DNA from: Macrosoma leucophasiata
Taxonomy: Eukaryota; Arthropoda; Insecta; Lepidoptera; Hedylidae
Length of the DNA: 64,000 nucleotides
Direction of reading: 5' to 3'
Assembly: GCA_036365455.1 (NCBI GenBank)
Contig: JAWQUS010000003.1
Span: forward strand, 3,988,001-4,052,000
Each line of letters opens with the position of its first letter. Position 1 is the stretch's first letter. The position numbers and the translations under genes are program-made. Positions 9,800 through 21,045 of this stretch are shown one piece after another. The notes under the pieces were generated by a model. That model searched no databases. It was not told where the DNA came from and was given only the letters and a program-made list of their open reading frames with translations.

Positions 9800-10012
9800 T
9801 TGTTTGTCATTTAATTCAACCGAAAAGCGTCCACTACTGAATAAAAGCCTCCTCCAAATATTGTCGAACGGTCATAGACCGCCTTCATCCAGCGGTTGCC
9901 CGCAACCTTCACCACGTCGTCGGTCCATCTCGTAGGGGCCTCCCTGCGCTTCATCTTCTGGTACGCGGTCGCCATTCTGGAACTCGTCTGCCCCAATGGC
10001 CGTCAGTTTTTT
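9800..10012 (-). pseudogene. RTE-type LINE C-terminal fragment
   Basis: Minus-strand translation includes MATAYQKMKRREAPTRWTDD and VVKVAGNRWMKAVYDRS, the typical C-terminal RWTDD(I/V)VKVAG..RWM motif of RTE elements. The frame ends with unrelated residues. Short and without an RT core. Confidence 0.75.
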
Positions 10013-10014
10013 GA

Positions 10015-10330
10015 GACTGCAAGAATCTAAGGAATCGGCGTGCGTGTATGAAGATAATGATTATCTTGTATGAAGATAATAATAATTATTATTATTTTTT
10101 TAATGTTATAAAAGTGGCAAACAAGCATGCAGTTCACATTGATGTTAAGTAATGACTGCAGTCTATAGACACTTACACAATGACCAGAGGTCAAAATGCA
10201 GATGCGTTGCCACTCCTGATGCCTTAGGTGTTAAGGTGCACAAGAGGCGTGTAAGGACCAGGATATTTCGGCCTCGACACTCTCTGTCTACCATATAAAG
10301 AACTTGGCGTGAAGATACATACTTACACGT
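10015..10330 (+). mobile_element. ATAC-tailed LINE 3' end, split by a SINE-A
   Basis: CTAAGGAATCGGCGTGCGTG (10026) and, after the SINE-A at 10096-10232, GTGTAAGGACCAGGATATTT and TGGCGTGAAGATACATACTT continue the family order seen intact at 41459-41603. The family ends in an ATAC tail and encodes a short C-terminal peptide (RNRRAYMKRM..CQDRDIWRS). Confidence 0.7.
10096..10232 (-). mobile_element. SINE-A 3' half
   Basis: Poly(T), then AAAAGTGGCAAACAAGCATG through CCACTCCTGATGCCTTAGGT. 5'-truncated, inserted in the ATAC-tailed LINE remnant. Confidence 0.85.
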
Positions 10331-10650
10331 ATGAATATCAATATTTCTCAGGTTTGGTGTTTTTGATATTAACGCAATTGGCTATCTCACAAATAAGTCA
10401 CTCACTGGCTTGGCAACGAGCTTCACATCCCAGCTATTTTATCCGACTAGGGCTCGGAGAATGAAAAATAATAATGAGCCAATTTATCTAACTAGGTTCC
10501 GCTCTTAATAATACAGATAATGCAAGACGTTACTGTTTATTAATTTTTATGAAATGAATAGGTCCTGGTATCTCAGATGTACTTAGATTATAAAGGACTT
10601 TTGGACAATTTCATAATTTTAGTTTTATTTTGTATTACTAAATTATTTTT

Positions 10651-11204
10651 AGGGTTCCGTAGTAAACAAGGAACCCTTATAGTTTGACCATGTCCGTCTG
10701 TCTGTCTGTCTGTCTGTCCGTACGCGGTTTAGCGCAAAAACTATTAGTACTAGAGACTTGAAATTTGGCACAAGTATACATCTTTAATACGACGACAAAG
10801 TGGTAGAATATATATATGGCAATTATTTTATTTAGGGTACCTCCCCTACATGTAACGGGGGGACATAACTTTTTTAATTTTTGATGTCTATATAGTGTTA
10901 GGCATCGTTGGATAGGTCTTTCAAAAATGTTAGGGGTGTGCTAATAATATACCATTTTCGATTTTTAACTGTGCGAGACTTATTAAGCTTTAAAGTGCCA
11001 ATTTTCGTTAGAGTCAAGTGTCCCCCCTCTACCATCTAAACAGTTGTTGTTAGAAATTCAAACGTTACGGCTAAAGTAGCTACATATAACGAAATTTAAA
11101 GGACAACTATCACACATAAGTTGACTTTACAAGTTTGCGAGTAATAGTCAACCTAATGTATTTTACTCAAAATTTTAAAACAACTCCATACAAAATATTT
11201 ATTA
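10651..11204 (+). repeat. GGGTTCCGTAGT/TGTC element, copy 1 of a head-to-tail pair
   Basis: Begins AGGGTTCCGTAGTAAACAAG, then a run of CTGT(C) units, TTTAGCGCAAAAACTATTAG, ACTTGAAATTTGGCACAAG and a body with GTGTCCCCCC. A second copy follows directly. Confidence 0.8.
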
Positions 11205-11208
11205 TTTT

Positions 11209-11912
11209 TTAGGGTTCCGTAGTAAGCAAGGAACCCTTATAGTTTCGCCATGTCCGTCTGTCTGTCTGTCTGTCCGTCCGCGGTTTAGCGCAAAAACCAT
11301 TGGTACTAGAGACTTGAAATTTGGCACAGATATACATCTTTATTACGTCAACAAAGTGGTAGAATAAAAACATTAAAAAAAAAATATTTAGGGTAACCTA
11401 CTTGTAACGCGCGAATATTTTTTTTTTTATTTTCGATTTCCATATAGTGTGGGGTATCGTTAGATAGGTCTTTTAAAAATATTATGGGTGACTGAACATT
11501 ATTTTTAGATTTAGTTAACTGTTCGCGACTTATTAAGCTTTAAAGTGCAAATGTTCGTTAGACTCAAGTGTCCCCCCCCCTACAGACTAAACGGTTGTTG
11601 TTAGAAATTCAAACGTTATGGCAATAGTAGCTACATATAACGAAATTAAAAGGAAAACTATCACACTTAAGTCAGCCTTACAAGTTTGCGAGTAATAGTC
11701 GACCAAATGTATTTTACTCAAAAATTTCGAACAAGTCCATAGAAAATATTTTTTTTTTTTCTTTACATCTCTTACCTACTCTGTAACTACGGAACCCTAC
11801 ATTGCGCGTGGCCCGACACGCACTGGACCGGTTTTTTCATTACATTAATCAAACCTAAAAACTGCGCATGGCCCGACGCGCACTTGACCGTTTTTTTTGT
11901 TTTTCATCTTTT
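11209..11912 (+). repeat. GGGTTCCGTAGT/TGTC element, copy 2
   Basis: Same order as copy 1, but more complete at the right: GGAACCCTACATTGCG, TGGCCCGACACGCACTGGAC and CGGTTTTTT, with the last block repeated to 11912. Confidence 0.8.
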
Positions 11913-12403
11913 TTTTCCTACCTTGGTTTATTACTGTCTAAATAAATATATTTTCCATTCTTTCTTTCTTTCAAAGCAGAGGACTAAGAAATTTGTTTTT
12001 TTATCGTATAAAGTTGGTGAAAGTGTATTAAAGTAACAATTGCATTAGTTATGAAGAAAACCCGTTCGTATCGCAAGGCAAGCGTACATCGCCGTGCGGT
12101 CCGCATACAAGTAGACGGTCGGATCGGCGCCGATATTTTGAATTAATAAAGAATCATGGCATGTTTAAATAATTTGTGCAAAAATAATGAAAAAGAAGGT
12201 TTAAGGTCACACAACTGTTGGATACTATCTTGAGAAACTTTAGATAACATTCTACAGCTGTGGCGCAGGACCCAAACCAGCTCCAATTGTAACAGCATTC
12301 TAAAAGTGTTTCGTGAATATTATAGTTGTAAGTAGTACAATATTGGCAATTAAATATATTAACAAAATCTAATAAATATCAACATTTATAATAACCTTAC
12401 CTT

Positions 12404-12634
12404 TTTTTTTTTATGTAATAAAAGTGGCAAACAAGCATGCAGTTCACATTGATGTTAAGTGATGACTGCAGCCTATAGACACCCACACAATGACCAGAGG
12501 TCAAAATGCAGATGCGCTGCCACTCCTGAGGCATTAGGTGATATGCCTCTGTGCCTGAAATTACAGGGCCGTACATTACCACCTGACCGGAACACGATAG
12601 TGCTGAACACTACCATTTAGCGGCAAGTATATTA
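12404..12634 (-). mobile_element. SINE-A, 5'-truncated
   Basis: Poly(T) followed by ATGTAATAAAAGTGGCAAAC through CATTTAGCGGCAAGTATATT; the GTAATGCGGTGGTGCC end is missing. Confidence 0.9.
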
Positions 12635-12693
12635 GTGACTCGAATATAAAATGCTGTCCAACCAAGAACAGTAGCTGGCCATATATAATAAAA

Positions 12694-13047
12694 TAATGGC
12701 AACCCATTATACGTCCCACTGCTGGGCACGAGTCTCTCCCATTTTTGGGGGGAGGCCTGGAGCTTATTCCACCACGCTGCTCCAATGCGGATTGGTGGAG
12801 ATACGGGTTAGTGGCCAACCCGCTGTCGGATGTTTTCAAACCGCCCATAAGGCCTCCGACAAGGTTTAACGACTGCTATCCATCGATAGCAACCGGGACC
12901 GACGGCTTAACGTGCCCTCCGAAGCACGGAAACGCGCATTTAATTTTCCACTAGCGGTCACCCATCACACTTCCCGACTGCGCCCGTAGTGCTTAACCCA
13001 GTAGATCGCTTACGATCAACACCAGCCGCTGGGCCATGCGCGCTTCA
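12694..13047 (-). mobile_element. 5S-like SINE, near full length
   Basis: Antisense copy from AATGGCAACCCATTATACG through GGGCACGAGTCTCTCCC, GCTGTCGGATGTTTTC and ACTAGCGGTCACCCATCAC to CTGGGCCATGCGCGC. The reverse complement of 12940-13045 carries the 5S-like internal promoter block. Confidence 0.8.
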
Positions 13048-13141
13048 TATCGCTGGCCATAGTCGACTTTAAATTTGTACTTTTTTAATCTGAAAATTTT
13101 ATACATTGAATTTTTTCCATTTTCTGAGGATTATATGTACG

Positions 13142-13411
13142 GGAGGTAGAGCTTCAGTGACGGAGCTCGCGGGCGTATGCACCACCGCATAACCATTAAC
13201 GCAATGCCGCTAAATGGTAGTGCTCAGCACTATCGTGTTCCGGTCAGGTGGTACGGCCCCGTACGGCCCCGGAATTTCCGGCACAGAGGCGTAACACCTT
13301 AGGCCTCAGGAGTGGTAACGCATCTGCATTTTGACCTTGGTATTTTGTGGGTGACTATAGGCTGCAGTCATCACTTTGCATGAATGTGAACTGCATGCTT
13401 GCTTGTCAATT
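13142..13411 (+). mobile_element. SINE-A, 5' part, split by a LINE
   Basis: Sense copy from GGTAGAGCTTCAGTGACGG to GCATGCTTGCTTGTCAATT. The missing 3' end (ATTCCATTACATAAAAAAAA) appears 2.7 kb downstream at 16133-16153, so a LINE has interrupted this SINE. Confidence 0.85.
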
Positions 13412-15665
13412 ACAACTTACTCGGCACCCAAATGAACAAAACTGATTTTTCTCAAATTTATCAATACTACGAAGCAAATGACGCAATTACATACCTAGTT
13501 GACACACTAAACACCCTTATAAGTCCTTGTACAACAATAATTAACCTTGCAAGTCGTCATCGGTTACTTAAACCATGGATGACAAGAGGACTTCTACGCT
13601 GTTTACGTAACAGAGATAATATGCACAATAAGCTTAGATTGCATCCCAACAATCATGTTTTAGAGATAACTTACAAAAGATATCGTAACTTTTGCACTAA
13701 AATAATTAAAAAACTGAAAAGAGACTATGAACGCGCAGAGGTAAAAGCAGCCGCAAACGATAACAAAAAACTTTGGCGAGTTATTAAAAAAGTAACGCAT
13801 TCAACTAGTGTTAACATGCCCAGTGAAGAGCTTCTAACAATTGAAGATTCACCTCAACAATCTGTAAATACTGTCAACGAATTTTTCACAAATATTGGAT
13901 CAAATCTTATAAAAAACATTGCCACAAGTGCTGATCAACAAAACTTAGCTTCAAAACCAAATTCCTTCCATTCCCCTGTTCAATCGTTTGTTACCTTGGA
14001 TACTGAGGAAATTGAAACATTGATTGTGTCACTAAAAAATGAATCAGCAACAGGTTGGGACAATATTTCCAACAGATTTCTGAAACGTTATCAAAAATTG
14101 CTTGTCCCACTACTTACTTATGTCTTTAATCTCGGTCTAAACACAAGCAAATTCCCAACTTACTTAAAAAGGGCTATTATCCATCCTTTATACAAGGTAG
14201 GTAATAAAAACTGTATGAACAATTACCGCCCGATAGCAGTTTTACCAGCAATCTCTAAAATTCTAGAACGAATTATCAATAAAAGACGTTTGCACTATTT
14301 AGAAGATAAATCACTCGTATCGATGAACCAAATTGGATTTAGGCGAAATAAATCAACAAATGATGCTGTTATAAATTTAACAAACCATATCGTTAAACAC
14401 CTCGACAAAAAACGTCGGGTGCTCTCTATTTTTCTAGATTTGAAAAAAGCGTTCGACACTGTACCTATTTCCACCCTTACAACAAAACTTGAAGAATAGA
14501 ACTCGGTATCCGCGGTCAACCATTGAATATTTTTATCGATTACCTCTCTAACAGGACACAAAGTGTAAAATTAAAAACTACATCAGCAGTGAACTTTCCG
14601 TATCGGTAGGAATCCCTCAGGGAAGCGTGATTGGTCCAACGCTCTTGCTAGCGCTAGTCCCAATCAATTGTTAATCAATTGTGTGACCTTGAACTGGAAA
14701 ATGGGCAGATAATTTCATATGCAGATGACACTGTCCTAACTTTTTTTGGTGATACTTGGCATGATACATTTGTCACCGCTCAGCGAGGTCTGAATAGAGT
14801 TACAAAGTGGCTAAGTAATCACCTACTTACACTAAACACGGACAAAACAAAAATACTTACTTTTACAATACGCCAATCTACACAACCTCCCGAATATCAT
14901 GGTATAATAGCCCATACTTGCCTACGTGATATTGTCACATTATGTGCTTGTCCTAGCCTTGAACGTGTTCAGTGCATAAAATATCTCGGAGTCACTCTAG
15001 ATGACAATCTTAGTTTCACACCACACATTAACTTACTGACCTCTAGGACTAGAAAACTAATTTACGTCTTCAAATCTCTTCGTGACGTGGCTGACTCTAG
15101 GATAATAAAGCCCGTTTACTTTGCACTTTGTCAGTCACTTTTGACGTACTGTGTACCTGTATGGGGCGGCGCTCCAAAAACTGTACTCTTAAAACTAGAG
15201 AGGGCACAAAGAGCAGTATTGAAAGTCGCTACTAGGCGTCCTATCCGCACTCCGACTGAAGAATTATAATATATAAGAGCTGCGAAGTACTTTCGGCCAG
15301 GCAACTATTCATTTTAAATACTATCCTTTTACAACATGTATATAATGATATACATAGAACTCAATAAAAGCCGCAAAGACAAAGCTTGTTACCCATGTAA
15401 AGTTAATAATTCATTTGCCAAAAGATTTATCTGCTATCAAGGCCCACGCTTATATAATAAACAAACACCTTAATATTTACTCCTTGACTCACAATCCTCT
15501 CAAAAAAAACTGTCTCAGACTGGCTTCTAAAACTAAATTACCTAAATACAGAACATTAACTATCCACTTCACCATAAACGCACATGCACATACAGTAGCA
15601 AAAAGGCAAAAAGTTAACACTCAAACCACACAAACAGTTACACACACATACATGCACGCACGCAC

Positions 15666-15727
<62 letters not shown>

Positions 15728-15750
15728 ACGCACGCATTGTTTTACTCTAA
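13412..15750 (+). pseudogene. Reverse transcriptase ORF, frameshifted
   Basis: The first open stretch (to 14499) carries the pre-RT region with KPWMTRGLLRCLRNRDNMHN, then SATGWDNISNRFLK, LKRAIIHPLYKVGNKNCMNN-YRPIAVLP, GFRRNKSTNDAV and FLDLKKAFDTVP (the RT catalytic region with the first Asp). A stop and shifts follow between 14500 and 14680; one frame shows GIPQGSVIGPTLL. The next stretch (14679-15269) has YADDTVL (codons at 14718-14729), TDKTKILTF and KYLGVTLDDNLSF. A third stretch (from 15415) reads LPKDLSAIKAHAYI, a degenerate C-terminus that runs into the CA tract. No ATG lies at the 5' limit, so the protein is partial. At least two frame changes make it inactive. Confidence 0.85.
15650..15735. 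repeat. CA microsatellite in LINE 3' region
   Basis: Mostly (CA)n with CG interruptions at both edges (CACGCACGC). Confidence 0.95.
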
Positions 15751-16132
15751 TTTAGCTAAGCCCTGTTTATATTTAGTTATACCTTTTTCGTTTTTCTTTG
15801 TATAATCATGTACCTATTTTGGTTTTTTTTTTTTAGTCTTCAAAAAGAACCTTAGAAAGTACTTAATTTTGATTACTTTTGTTTTGGATTTTTATTTTTA
15901 TACATAATTTTCTTTGTTTACAAACCATAGATCGTCGCAGTCTACGCTCGCCATTGTATGTCTGTATAATTGCAACAATATGTGTCTTGTATCAAGGGTT
16001 GGAACTAGCGCTTTTAATACAAGTTATTCCATATTGATGAAATATGCATCAACGCTATCTTTATGAACAACTGTGTCTACTGTTAAATTGTAAACTGTAA
16101 TAAGCAAATAAATACATTATTAAATATTATTA

Positions 16133-16153
16133 AATTCCATTACATAAAAAAAA
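16133..16153 (+). mobile_element. SINE-A 3' tail, other half of the 13142 copy
   Basis: AATTCCATTACATAAAAAAA fits the SINE-A 3' end and completes the copy cut at 13411. Confidence 0.7.
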
Positions 16154-16164
16154 ATGTATTATCT

Positions 16165-16400
16165 GAAAGATATCCACTGCCGGACTAAAGCCTCCATAAG
16201 GTGGATATGCTATAATCGCCACGCTTGGCATGCGGATTGGCGATCGTAGTGGCGGTACTTGTTGCACTTACTACCGCCGCATTGGAATGGTTTGACCGTT
16301 ATTATTCGGTTGACTAACTGAGTGGAAGAATTCTCTACCAGTAGAAGAAAAATCATCCGCTAGTGGGCGGTGGGGTCGTCACGTCCCAACGCCACCAATA
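16165..16400 (+). repeat. Dispersed repeat D
   Basis: Contains GATATCCACTGCCGGACTAA, TAATCGCCACGCTTGGCATG, GAATGGTTTGACCG and GTCACGTCCCAACGCC. Related pieces are at 31998-32165 (opposite), 35510-35605 and 42362-42475. Noncoding. Confidence 0.7.
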
Positions 16401-16469
16401 AAAATTACAAACAAGTTTTTAATTTAGTTACTATCACCGGTATCGATTTAAGAACCCTTGTAAAGTACT

Positions 16470-16699
16470 CAACAATTAATATTGCACATCGAACCTGCGA
16501 TAGAGACGATCGGCTCGTTTCGACTTCGTAGAGCGTTATCTCTGTTGCACATTGCCTACGTAAGCACTGACAGTCCGGTATTGATCAAAACTTGATCAAA
16601 ATGGTCGACAAACGTCAAATAGATACGGTGCGAAAGAGATAACGCTCTACAGACCCGAAATAAAGTCTCCTTCCTAGGCTCGATGTGCAATAATTGTTG
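16470..16699. mobile_element. MITE with about 25-bp TIRs
   Basis: CAACAATTAATATTGCACATCGA at the left is matched by the reverse complement of the right end, CGATGTGCAATAATTGTTG. A second inverted pair lies inside (TAGAGCGTTATCTCT and AGAGATAACGCTCTA). No open frame. A partial copy is at 5105-5245. Confidence 0.8.
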
Positions 16700-16812
16700 T
16701 TGAGCACTGTATGTATGTATATACGAGGTACTGTTACTTTTGTCTACTTACAAGGACTAAATAAATACTCAAAAAAATATTCACGCTGTAAAAAATACCA
16801 AGTAGGTGTATG

Positions 16813-17070
16813 ATTTTTTTATGATATGGAAGTGGCAAACAAGCATGCAGTTCACGTTGATGTAATGTGATGACTACAGCCTATAGACACCAATGCAGAT
16901 GCGTTACCACTCCTGAGGCCTAAGGTGTTATGCCTCTGTGCTGGATATTACAGGGCCGTACATTACCACCTGACTGAAACACGATAGTGCTGAACACTAT
17001 CATTTAGCGACAAGTATATTAAGTAATGCGGTGGTGCCTACGCCCGCGAGTTATGTCACTGGAGCCCCAG
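16813..17070 (-). mobile_element. SINE-A, near full length
   Basis: Antisense copy from TTTTTTATGATATGGAAGTG to TCACTGGAGCCCCAGT, with a short deletion after ATAGACACC. Confidence 0.9.
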
Positions 17071-17299
17071 TAGAAAATAAACGTAAACTATAACTATCGT
17101 AGTAATTCAATTAAGTTAATACGTCTTTCTCATGATGATAAAGATTTTCCATCCAATATGAAGCTCGAATGAGCCGTGAAGCCTCATATTATGGGTCGCA
17201 CCCCCGCAGTATTTATAAAAGAGATTCAATAATCTAACGCAATATTGGCTATCTTGTTGGTTTATTACTGTAATAATATAAAAAACTATTACGGTATAA

Positions 17300-17565
17300 T
17301 GTCTTCGTCGCTCAAGGTTTTAATATAAGTGATTCATTTACTTTCACCTTCTTTTTATAGAAAAAAAATGCGCTTACACTCACAGCCCCACAGTAGGTAT
17401 AAACCTGTGTCGTGGGTGCCGTTGTACACATACAACACATACACAAACACCCAGACCCGAAACATATATTTGTCGGCCATACAAATATTTGTCCCGGTGC
17501 GAATATCGAACCCGCGACTCTACGAATCAAACGGTCAACACACACCGCTGGACTAACCGGGGAAA
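17300..17565 (-). mobile_element. SINE-E (tRNA-derived)
   Basis: On the minus strand the 5' end reads GGTTAGTCCAGCGGTGTG (A-box-like) and GTCGCGGGTTCGATATTCG (B box), followed by a body with CAAATATTTGTATGGCC and, on the plus strand, TTACACTCACAGCCCCACAG. Related pieces are at 22228-22300 (head) and 44445-44545 (body). Confidence 0.75.
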
Positions 17566-17607
17566 GAACCTTAAAAGTTGATGTAACATTCCTTAAAACT
17601 ACAATTG

Positions 17608-17902
17608 AACTGCCTTGGCAGCCTAGTGGTAGCAGGCTACTACTACTACGCTGAGGTCCTGGGTTCGATTCCCGGGTCGTGGGTTATCAGATATACTGGT
17701 GTAAAGTCCTCTATCTCTGGTTCTATTGGGATTTTTCCATATTCTGGAAATTTCCCAGTACCTCGAAGTTTGGTAATGTGCCCTAAGATATCAACAGGCT
17801 CGCCACCTGTTACATGGGCCAAAACGTAACCGACGAATCGTGGGTGTTTGCATGCATGCATGCATTTACCTACCCCTTTGGGGATTACAGGCGTGAAGTT
17901 AC
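17608..17902 (+). mobile_element. SINE-B, full length
   Basis: Sense copy: GCCTTGGCAGCCTAGTGGTA, CTGAGGTCCTGGGTTCGATT, TTACATGGGCCAAAACGTAA, then GGGGATTACAGGCGTGAAGT. Both pol III boxes are intact apart from one change in the A box. Confidence 0.95.
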
Positions 17903-17912
17903 TCTTTTTTAT

Positions 17913-17972
17913 ATTAGGTAATGCGGTGGTGCCAACGCTCGCGAGCTCCATCACTGGGGCTCTACCACCAGT
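17913..17972 (-). mobile_element. SINE-A 5'-end fragment
   Basis: ATTAGGTAATGCGGTGGTGC to GGGGCTCTACCACCAGT, directly after the SINE-B copy. Confidence 0.8.
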
Positions 17973-18099
17973 AAAAATAAGGTATTCTTAAAATCTTTTA
18001 TGTATTTTAAACAACAAAATACTAGACTAATGTCAGTATTTCATGAGCCCAATAGAATGTTTAATGACCTACACTTAAAGTCCATCGAGGCAACGTATC

Positions 18100-18430
18100 G
18101 AAACTAATGACCTGGTTATTTCTATATCAGATCAATAAAAAATAATCGCTGGGGACATACGATACAAACTACGTAAATTAATCAATACTAAGCTATGAGA
18201 CGACTAACTTGTCACTTGGAGCCGTGCTATCATTTATCAACACTCACTGGTCTTCAATATCTACTACCAAAATCGACAACGTCAAGGTAAGAATCACATC
18301 GGTAGTAAAAAAGCATTCAGTTCATAGCAAAGTGATAACTGCAGCCTACACAGAAACTAGAAGTCAAATAGAAGAAGAAGAGAACAAAACAAACTACATA
18401 AATCAGTCAATACAAATTGAATAAATTAAA
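18100..18430. repeat. Worn repeat pair with a SINE-A remnant
   Basis: GGGGACATACGATACAAAC, AAATTAATCAATAC and ACTTGTCACTTGGAGC resemble 18815-18920 (GGGGGACACACGACACCAAC, AAATTAATCAATAC, ACTTTGTCACCTGCAGC). A decayed SINE-A piece (GTGATAACTGCAGCCTACAC) is near 18328. Confidence 0.5.
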
Positions 18431-18439
18431 TTTGCGGAT

Positions 18440-18590
18440 TTTCTTACATATACAACATTTTCAAACTTCTTCTTATACCCGACATTTCGGTCGCTTTCCA
18501 GCTTTAATTTCTACAATTTATTTACTTATTTTATTTATTTAATAATAATGTATGAAGCTCGCAAAAGCCTGCGAAAACGTTATTTACAAA
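18440..18590 (-). mobile_element. Penelope-like terminal region fragment
   Basis: The minus strand reads GCTGGAAAGCGACCGAAATG-TCGGG, very similar to GCTGAAAAGCGACCGAAACG-TCGGG beside the endonuclease fragment at 38790. The neighbouring GAAGCTCGCAAAAGCCTGCG (plus) is also like the block at 38890. Confidence 0.55.
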
Positions 18591-19160
18591 TTGAAGAATT
18601 TACTCTAAGCAATATCGCCGAATTGCAATGTGTTCTTGCTATATGTTCAGTTATGCCTGTTGTTTGTTTGGTATACAATTAGGAATTACTTAATTCTCTT
18701 TTGATAATACTACTGAAGGCAAAAAGTTCTGTTGCGGACAAACATTCACTCTCTATATTATTATGTTAAAAAAGAATGGTCTTCTTGTACCTAAAGAAAA
18801 TAATATATAACGGGGGACACACGACACCAACTTCATAAATTAATCAATACAAAACAATAGGACGACCACTTTGTCACCTGCAGCAGGTTCCATCAATCAA
18901 TTTTCATAGATCCTCGACATCTATTCAGTGTGTGGTAATGGATTAGTGATACTCTGGATACTTTTATAATTAACACGTTCGTTTTCTTTAGACTGTGCTT
19001 TTATGTAGGCAACTGTTTTATATACAAATGTTATACACACTTGGATGAAATATCTTTTTGCGCCATATGACAGCCATCAAACAAAGCTTATTTTTAGATC
19101 TAAACATTGAAACACGAAATAAAAATTTTGTATACGATAATAACATAGACGTAAATATTT

Positions 19161-19304
19161 ACAACCGGAATACCTCAAGGTAGTATTCTAGTTCCCATCC
19201 TTTTTAAGATGTATCTTAATGATATCCTGAGGTTTATCATCCCGAATATCGAACTAATCTGCTACGTAGATTACACTGTAGCTATATTTCACGGGAAAGA
19301 TTGA
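19161..19304 (+). pseudogene. Short RT fragment, catalytic box altered
   Basis: The open codons read TTGIPQGSILVPILFKMYLN then DILRFIIPNIELICYVDYTV and AIFHGKD, then a stop. GIPQGS and the YxDD box belong to the RT palm of non-LTR elements. The box here is YVDY, so the second catalytic Asp has become Tyr. No RT sequence is recognisable on either side. Confidence 0.8.
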
Positions 19305-19369
19305 CAAAAAGCAAAAGCTGCTGAGAATGGAATGGCTTAACTATAGATAATTAACCGTTTATTCCAATA

Positions 19370-19590
19370 ATACGCCGGTAACGTTTTGTCCCCTATAATA
19401 GGTGGTGAGCCTGTTGATCTTCGGACACATTACCAAACTTCGAGGTACTGAGAAACTTCCAGAAAATTGAAAAGTCTCAATAGAATCAGAGATAAAGGAT
19501 TTTACACTCTAATATCCCCCGACACGGAAATGAAACCGAGGACCCAGCGTAGTAGTAGTGGGCTGCTACCACTAGGCTACTGAGGCAGTT
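19370..19590 (-). mobile_element. SINE-B, 3'-truncated
   Basis: From GCCGGTAACGTTTTGTCCCC to AGGCTACTGAGGCAGTT, with B box altered (GAAATGAAACCGAGG on the plus strand). Confidence 0.85.
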
Positions 19591-20092
19591 TAATGAGCAG
19601 ATATTTACATAAAACAAATGCAGATGCGTTGCTACTCCTCGGCTTCAGTGCAAAAACAAAGAACTCAGAAGATGAATTATAACATACTACTCCAACAAAA
19701 TAGGTACTTACCTACATAAACAATATATCATTATATCAGTTTCATTAAATTTAAAAACATATTTTCATAAAAAGAGATGTTTATTTATCCACAATTCCAT
19801 TTAAAAAAATTTAATCTCTGAAACTGAAGCTATCATGTTATACTTTAACGAGCTTAAACTCAGCAAAATCTCTTTGTTTCCATGACGTCCCGTAAAGGTT
19901 TCGAAATCATTTATTCGATACATTAATTTATTGTATTTTATTTATGTCACTTAATCGTGACGTGGAGCTCTTATTTTAATGTTTTCCCAGCCAGTATTAC
20001 ACTGAATTTTATAAAATATGTTATGTTTTTCTTTAAGTAGGGTAAAACTGTCAATGCTGTTAATAAAATAATATTATATGGGTTATATTTTA

Positions 20093-20372
20093 TATCTTAG
20101 CGCTACTAAAATACCAAGAAACGATATCCCACACTATATAGAAAACGAAAAATAAAAAAAATATCCGCGCGTTACATGTAGGGGAGATACCCTAATTAAA
20201 AAAAAACTATTTTTTTTATTCTACCACTTTGTCGGCGTGATTAAGTTGTATACTTGTGCCAAATTTCAAGCTTCTAGTACCAATAGTTTTTGGGCTAAAC
20301 TGAGGACGGACAGACAGACAGACAGACGGACATGGCGAAACTATAAGGGTTCCTTGTTTACTATATAACCCT
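20093..20372 (-). repeat. GGGTTCCGTAGT/TGTC element fragment
   Basis: The reverse complement of 11209-11460-like sequence: GACAGACAGACAGACGGACA near 20310 and AAGGGTTCCTTGTTTACTA near 20345. Confidence 0.8.
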
Positions 20373-20724
20373 AAAAAGAATGACATTTAATCTAAAAAGA
20401 GAGTAACTTTTCAACCTACGACGCAAAAACTTTATCCCAATAGTCCTAAATGTAGAATCACATAAATGGGTAATACTCAAGTCAATATAATAGTCTATAT
20501 AGAACTACTTTATAACATTCTATGTAAAACCAACCCTAACTGAGAAACGAACTCCGAGAGAACTTTAAATGGGAGTTTCTTGTTACCATTTTATATCCTC
20601 ATAAATGTATCGAATGATACCGAACCCTTTCAGGGTACATCGTTAAATTCAGAGAATGAAATTTCGTCGAATTATTGCTCGTTAATAAATGATTGCTTGA
20701 TTATGAGTATAAGATTACTAGTTA

Positions 20725-20830
20725 TAGGAGCTCGAGGGCGTAGGCACCACCACGTAACCTTCTTTTTTTCACTAGTGGTATAGCACTGCCGTGATGGAAC
20801 TCACGAGCGTAGGCACCACCGCATTACCAG
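20725..20830 (+). mobile_element. Two SINE-A 5' fragments
   Basis: GGAGCTCGAGGGCGTAGGCA (20729) and GGAACTCACGAGCGTAGGCA (20795) followed by CACCGCATTACC; both stop early. Confidence 0.6.
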
Positions 20831-21045
20831 AGAATATGTAATAATACTACGTACAGAATGGACGCTTCGACGTCCCGCCCGATTTCCACGCCTCACCCAA
20901 TCTCCTCCCCTCTTATGGGCGACGGTTGGTATTTTCTACGTGCTACGCACACAGGTGCACGTGTAAATACACGTCACTGATTGTTGTCTGTGTAATAGAG
21001 ACCAAATCAAGCGTTTGTATGGAATATTGGCGGAGTGTCCGCGGT

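Larger units (their letters stand above)
13412..16132 (+). mobile_element. Non-LTR retrotransposon, 5'-truncated
   Basis: The element lies between the two halves of a SINE-A copy. AATT is present at both junctions (13408-13411 and 16133-16136) and looks like a short target-site duplication. Only the C-terminal half of the ORF2-like protein remains: pre-RT region, RT and tail, followed by a 3' UTR containing a CA tract (about 15650-15735) and AATAAA near 16108. No apurinic endonuclease domain is present, consistent with 5' truncation. The order and linker resemble CR1/Jockey-type elements; the clade is uncertain. Confidence 0.85.

Noticed and set aside
12576..12954. ORFs such as MGGGLELIPPRCSNADWW and its antisense
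   Set aside because: They are translations of the 5S-like SINE and recur at 34501-34716.
15650..15735. CRISPR-like or other ordered repeat array
   Set aside because: It is a plain dinucleotide repeat with no spacers, and the sequence is eukaryotic.
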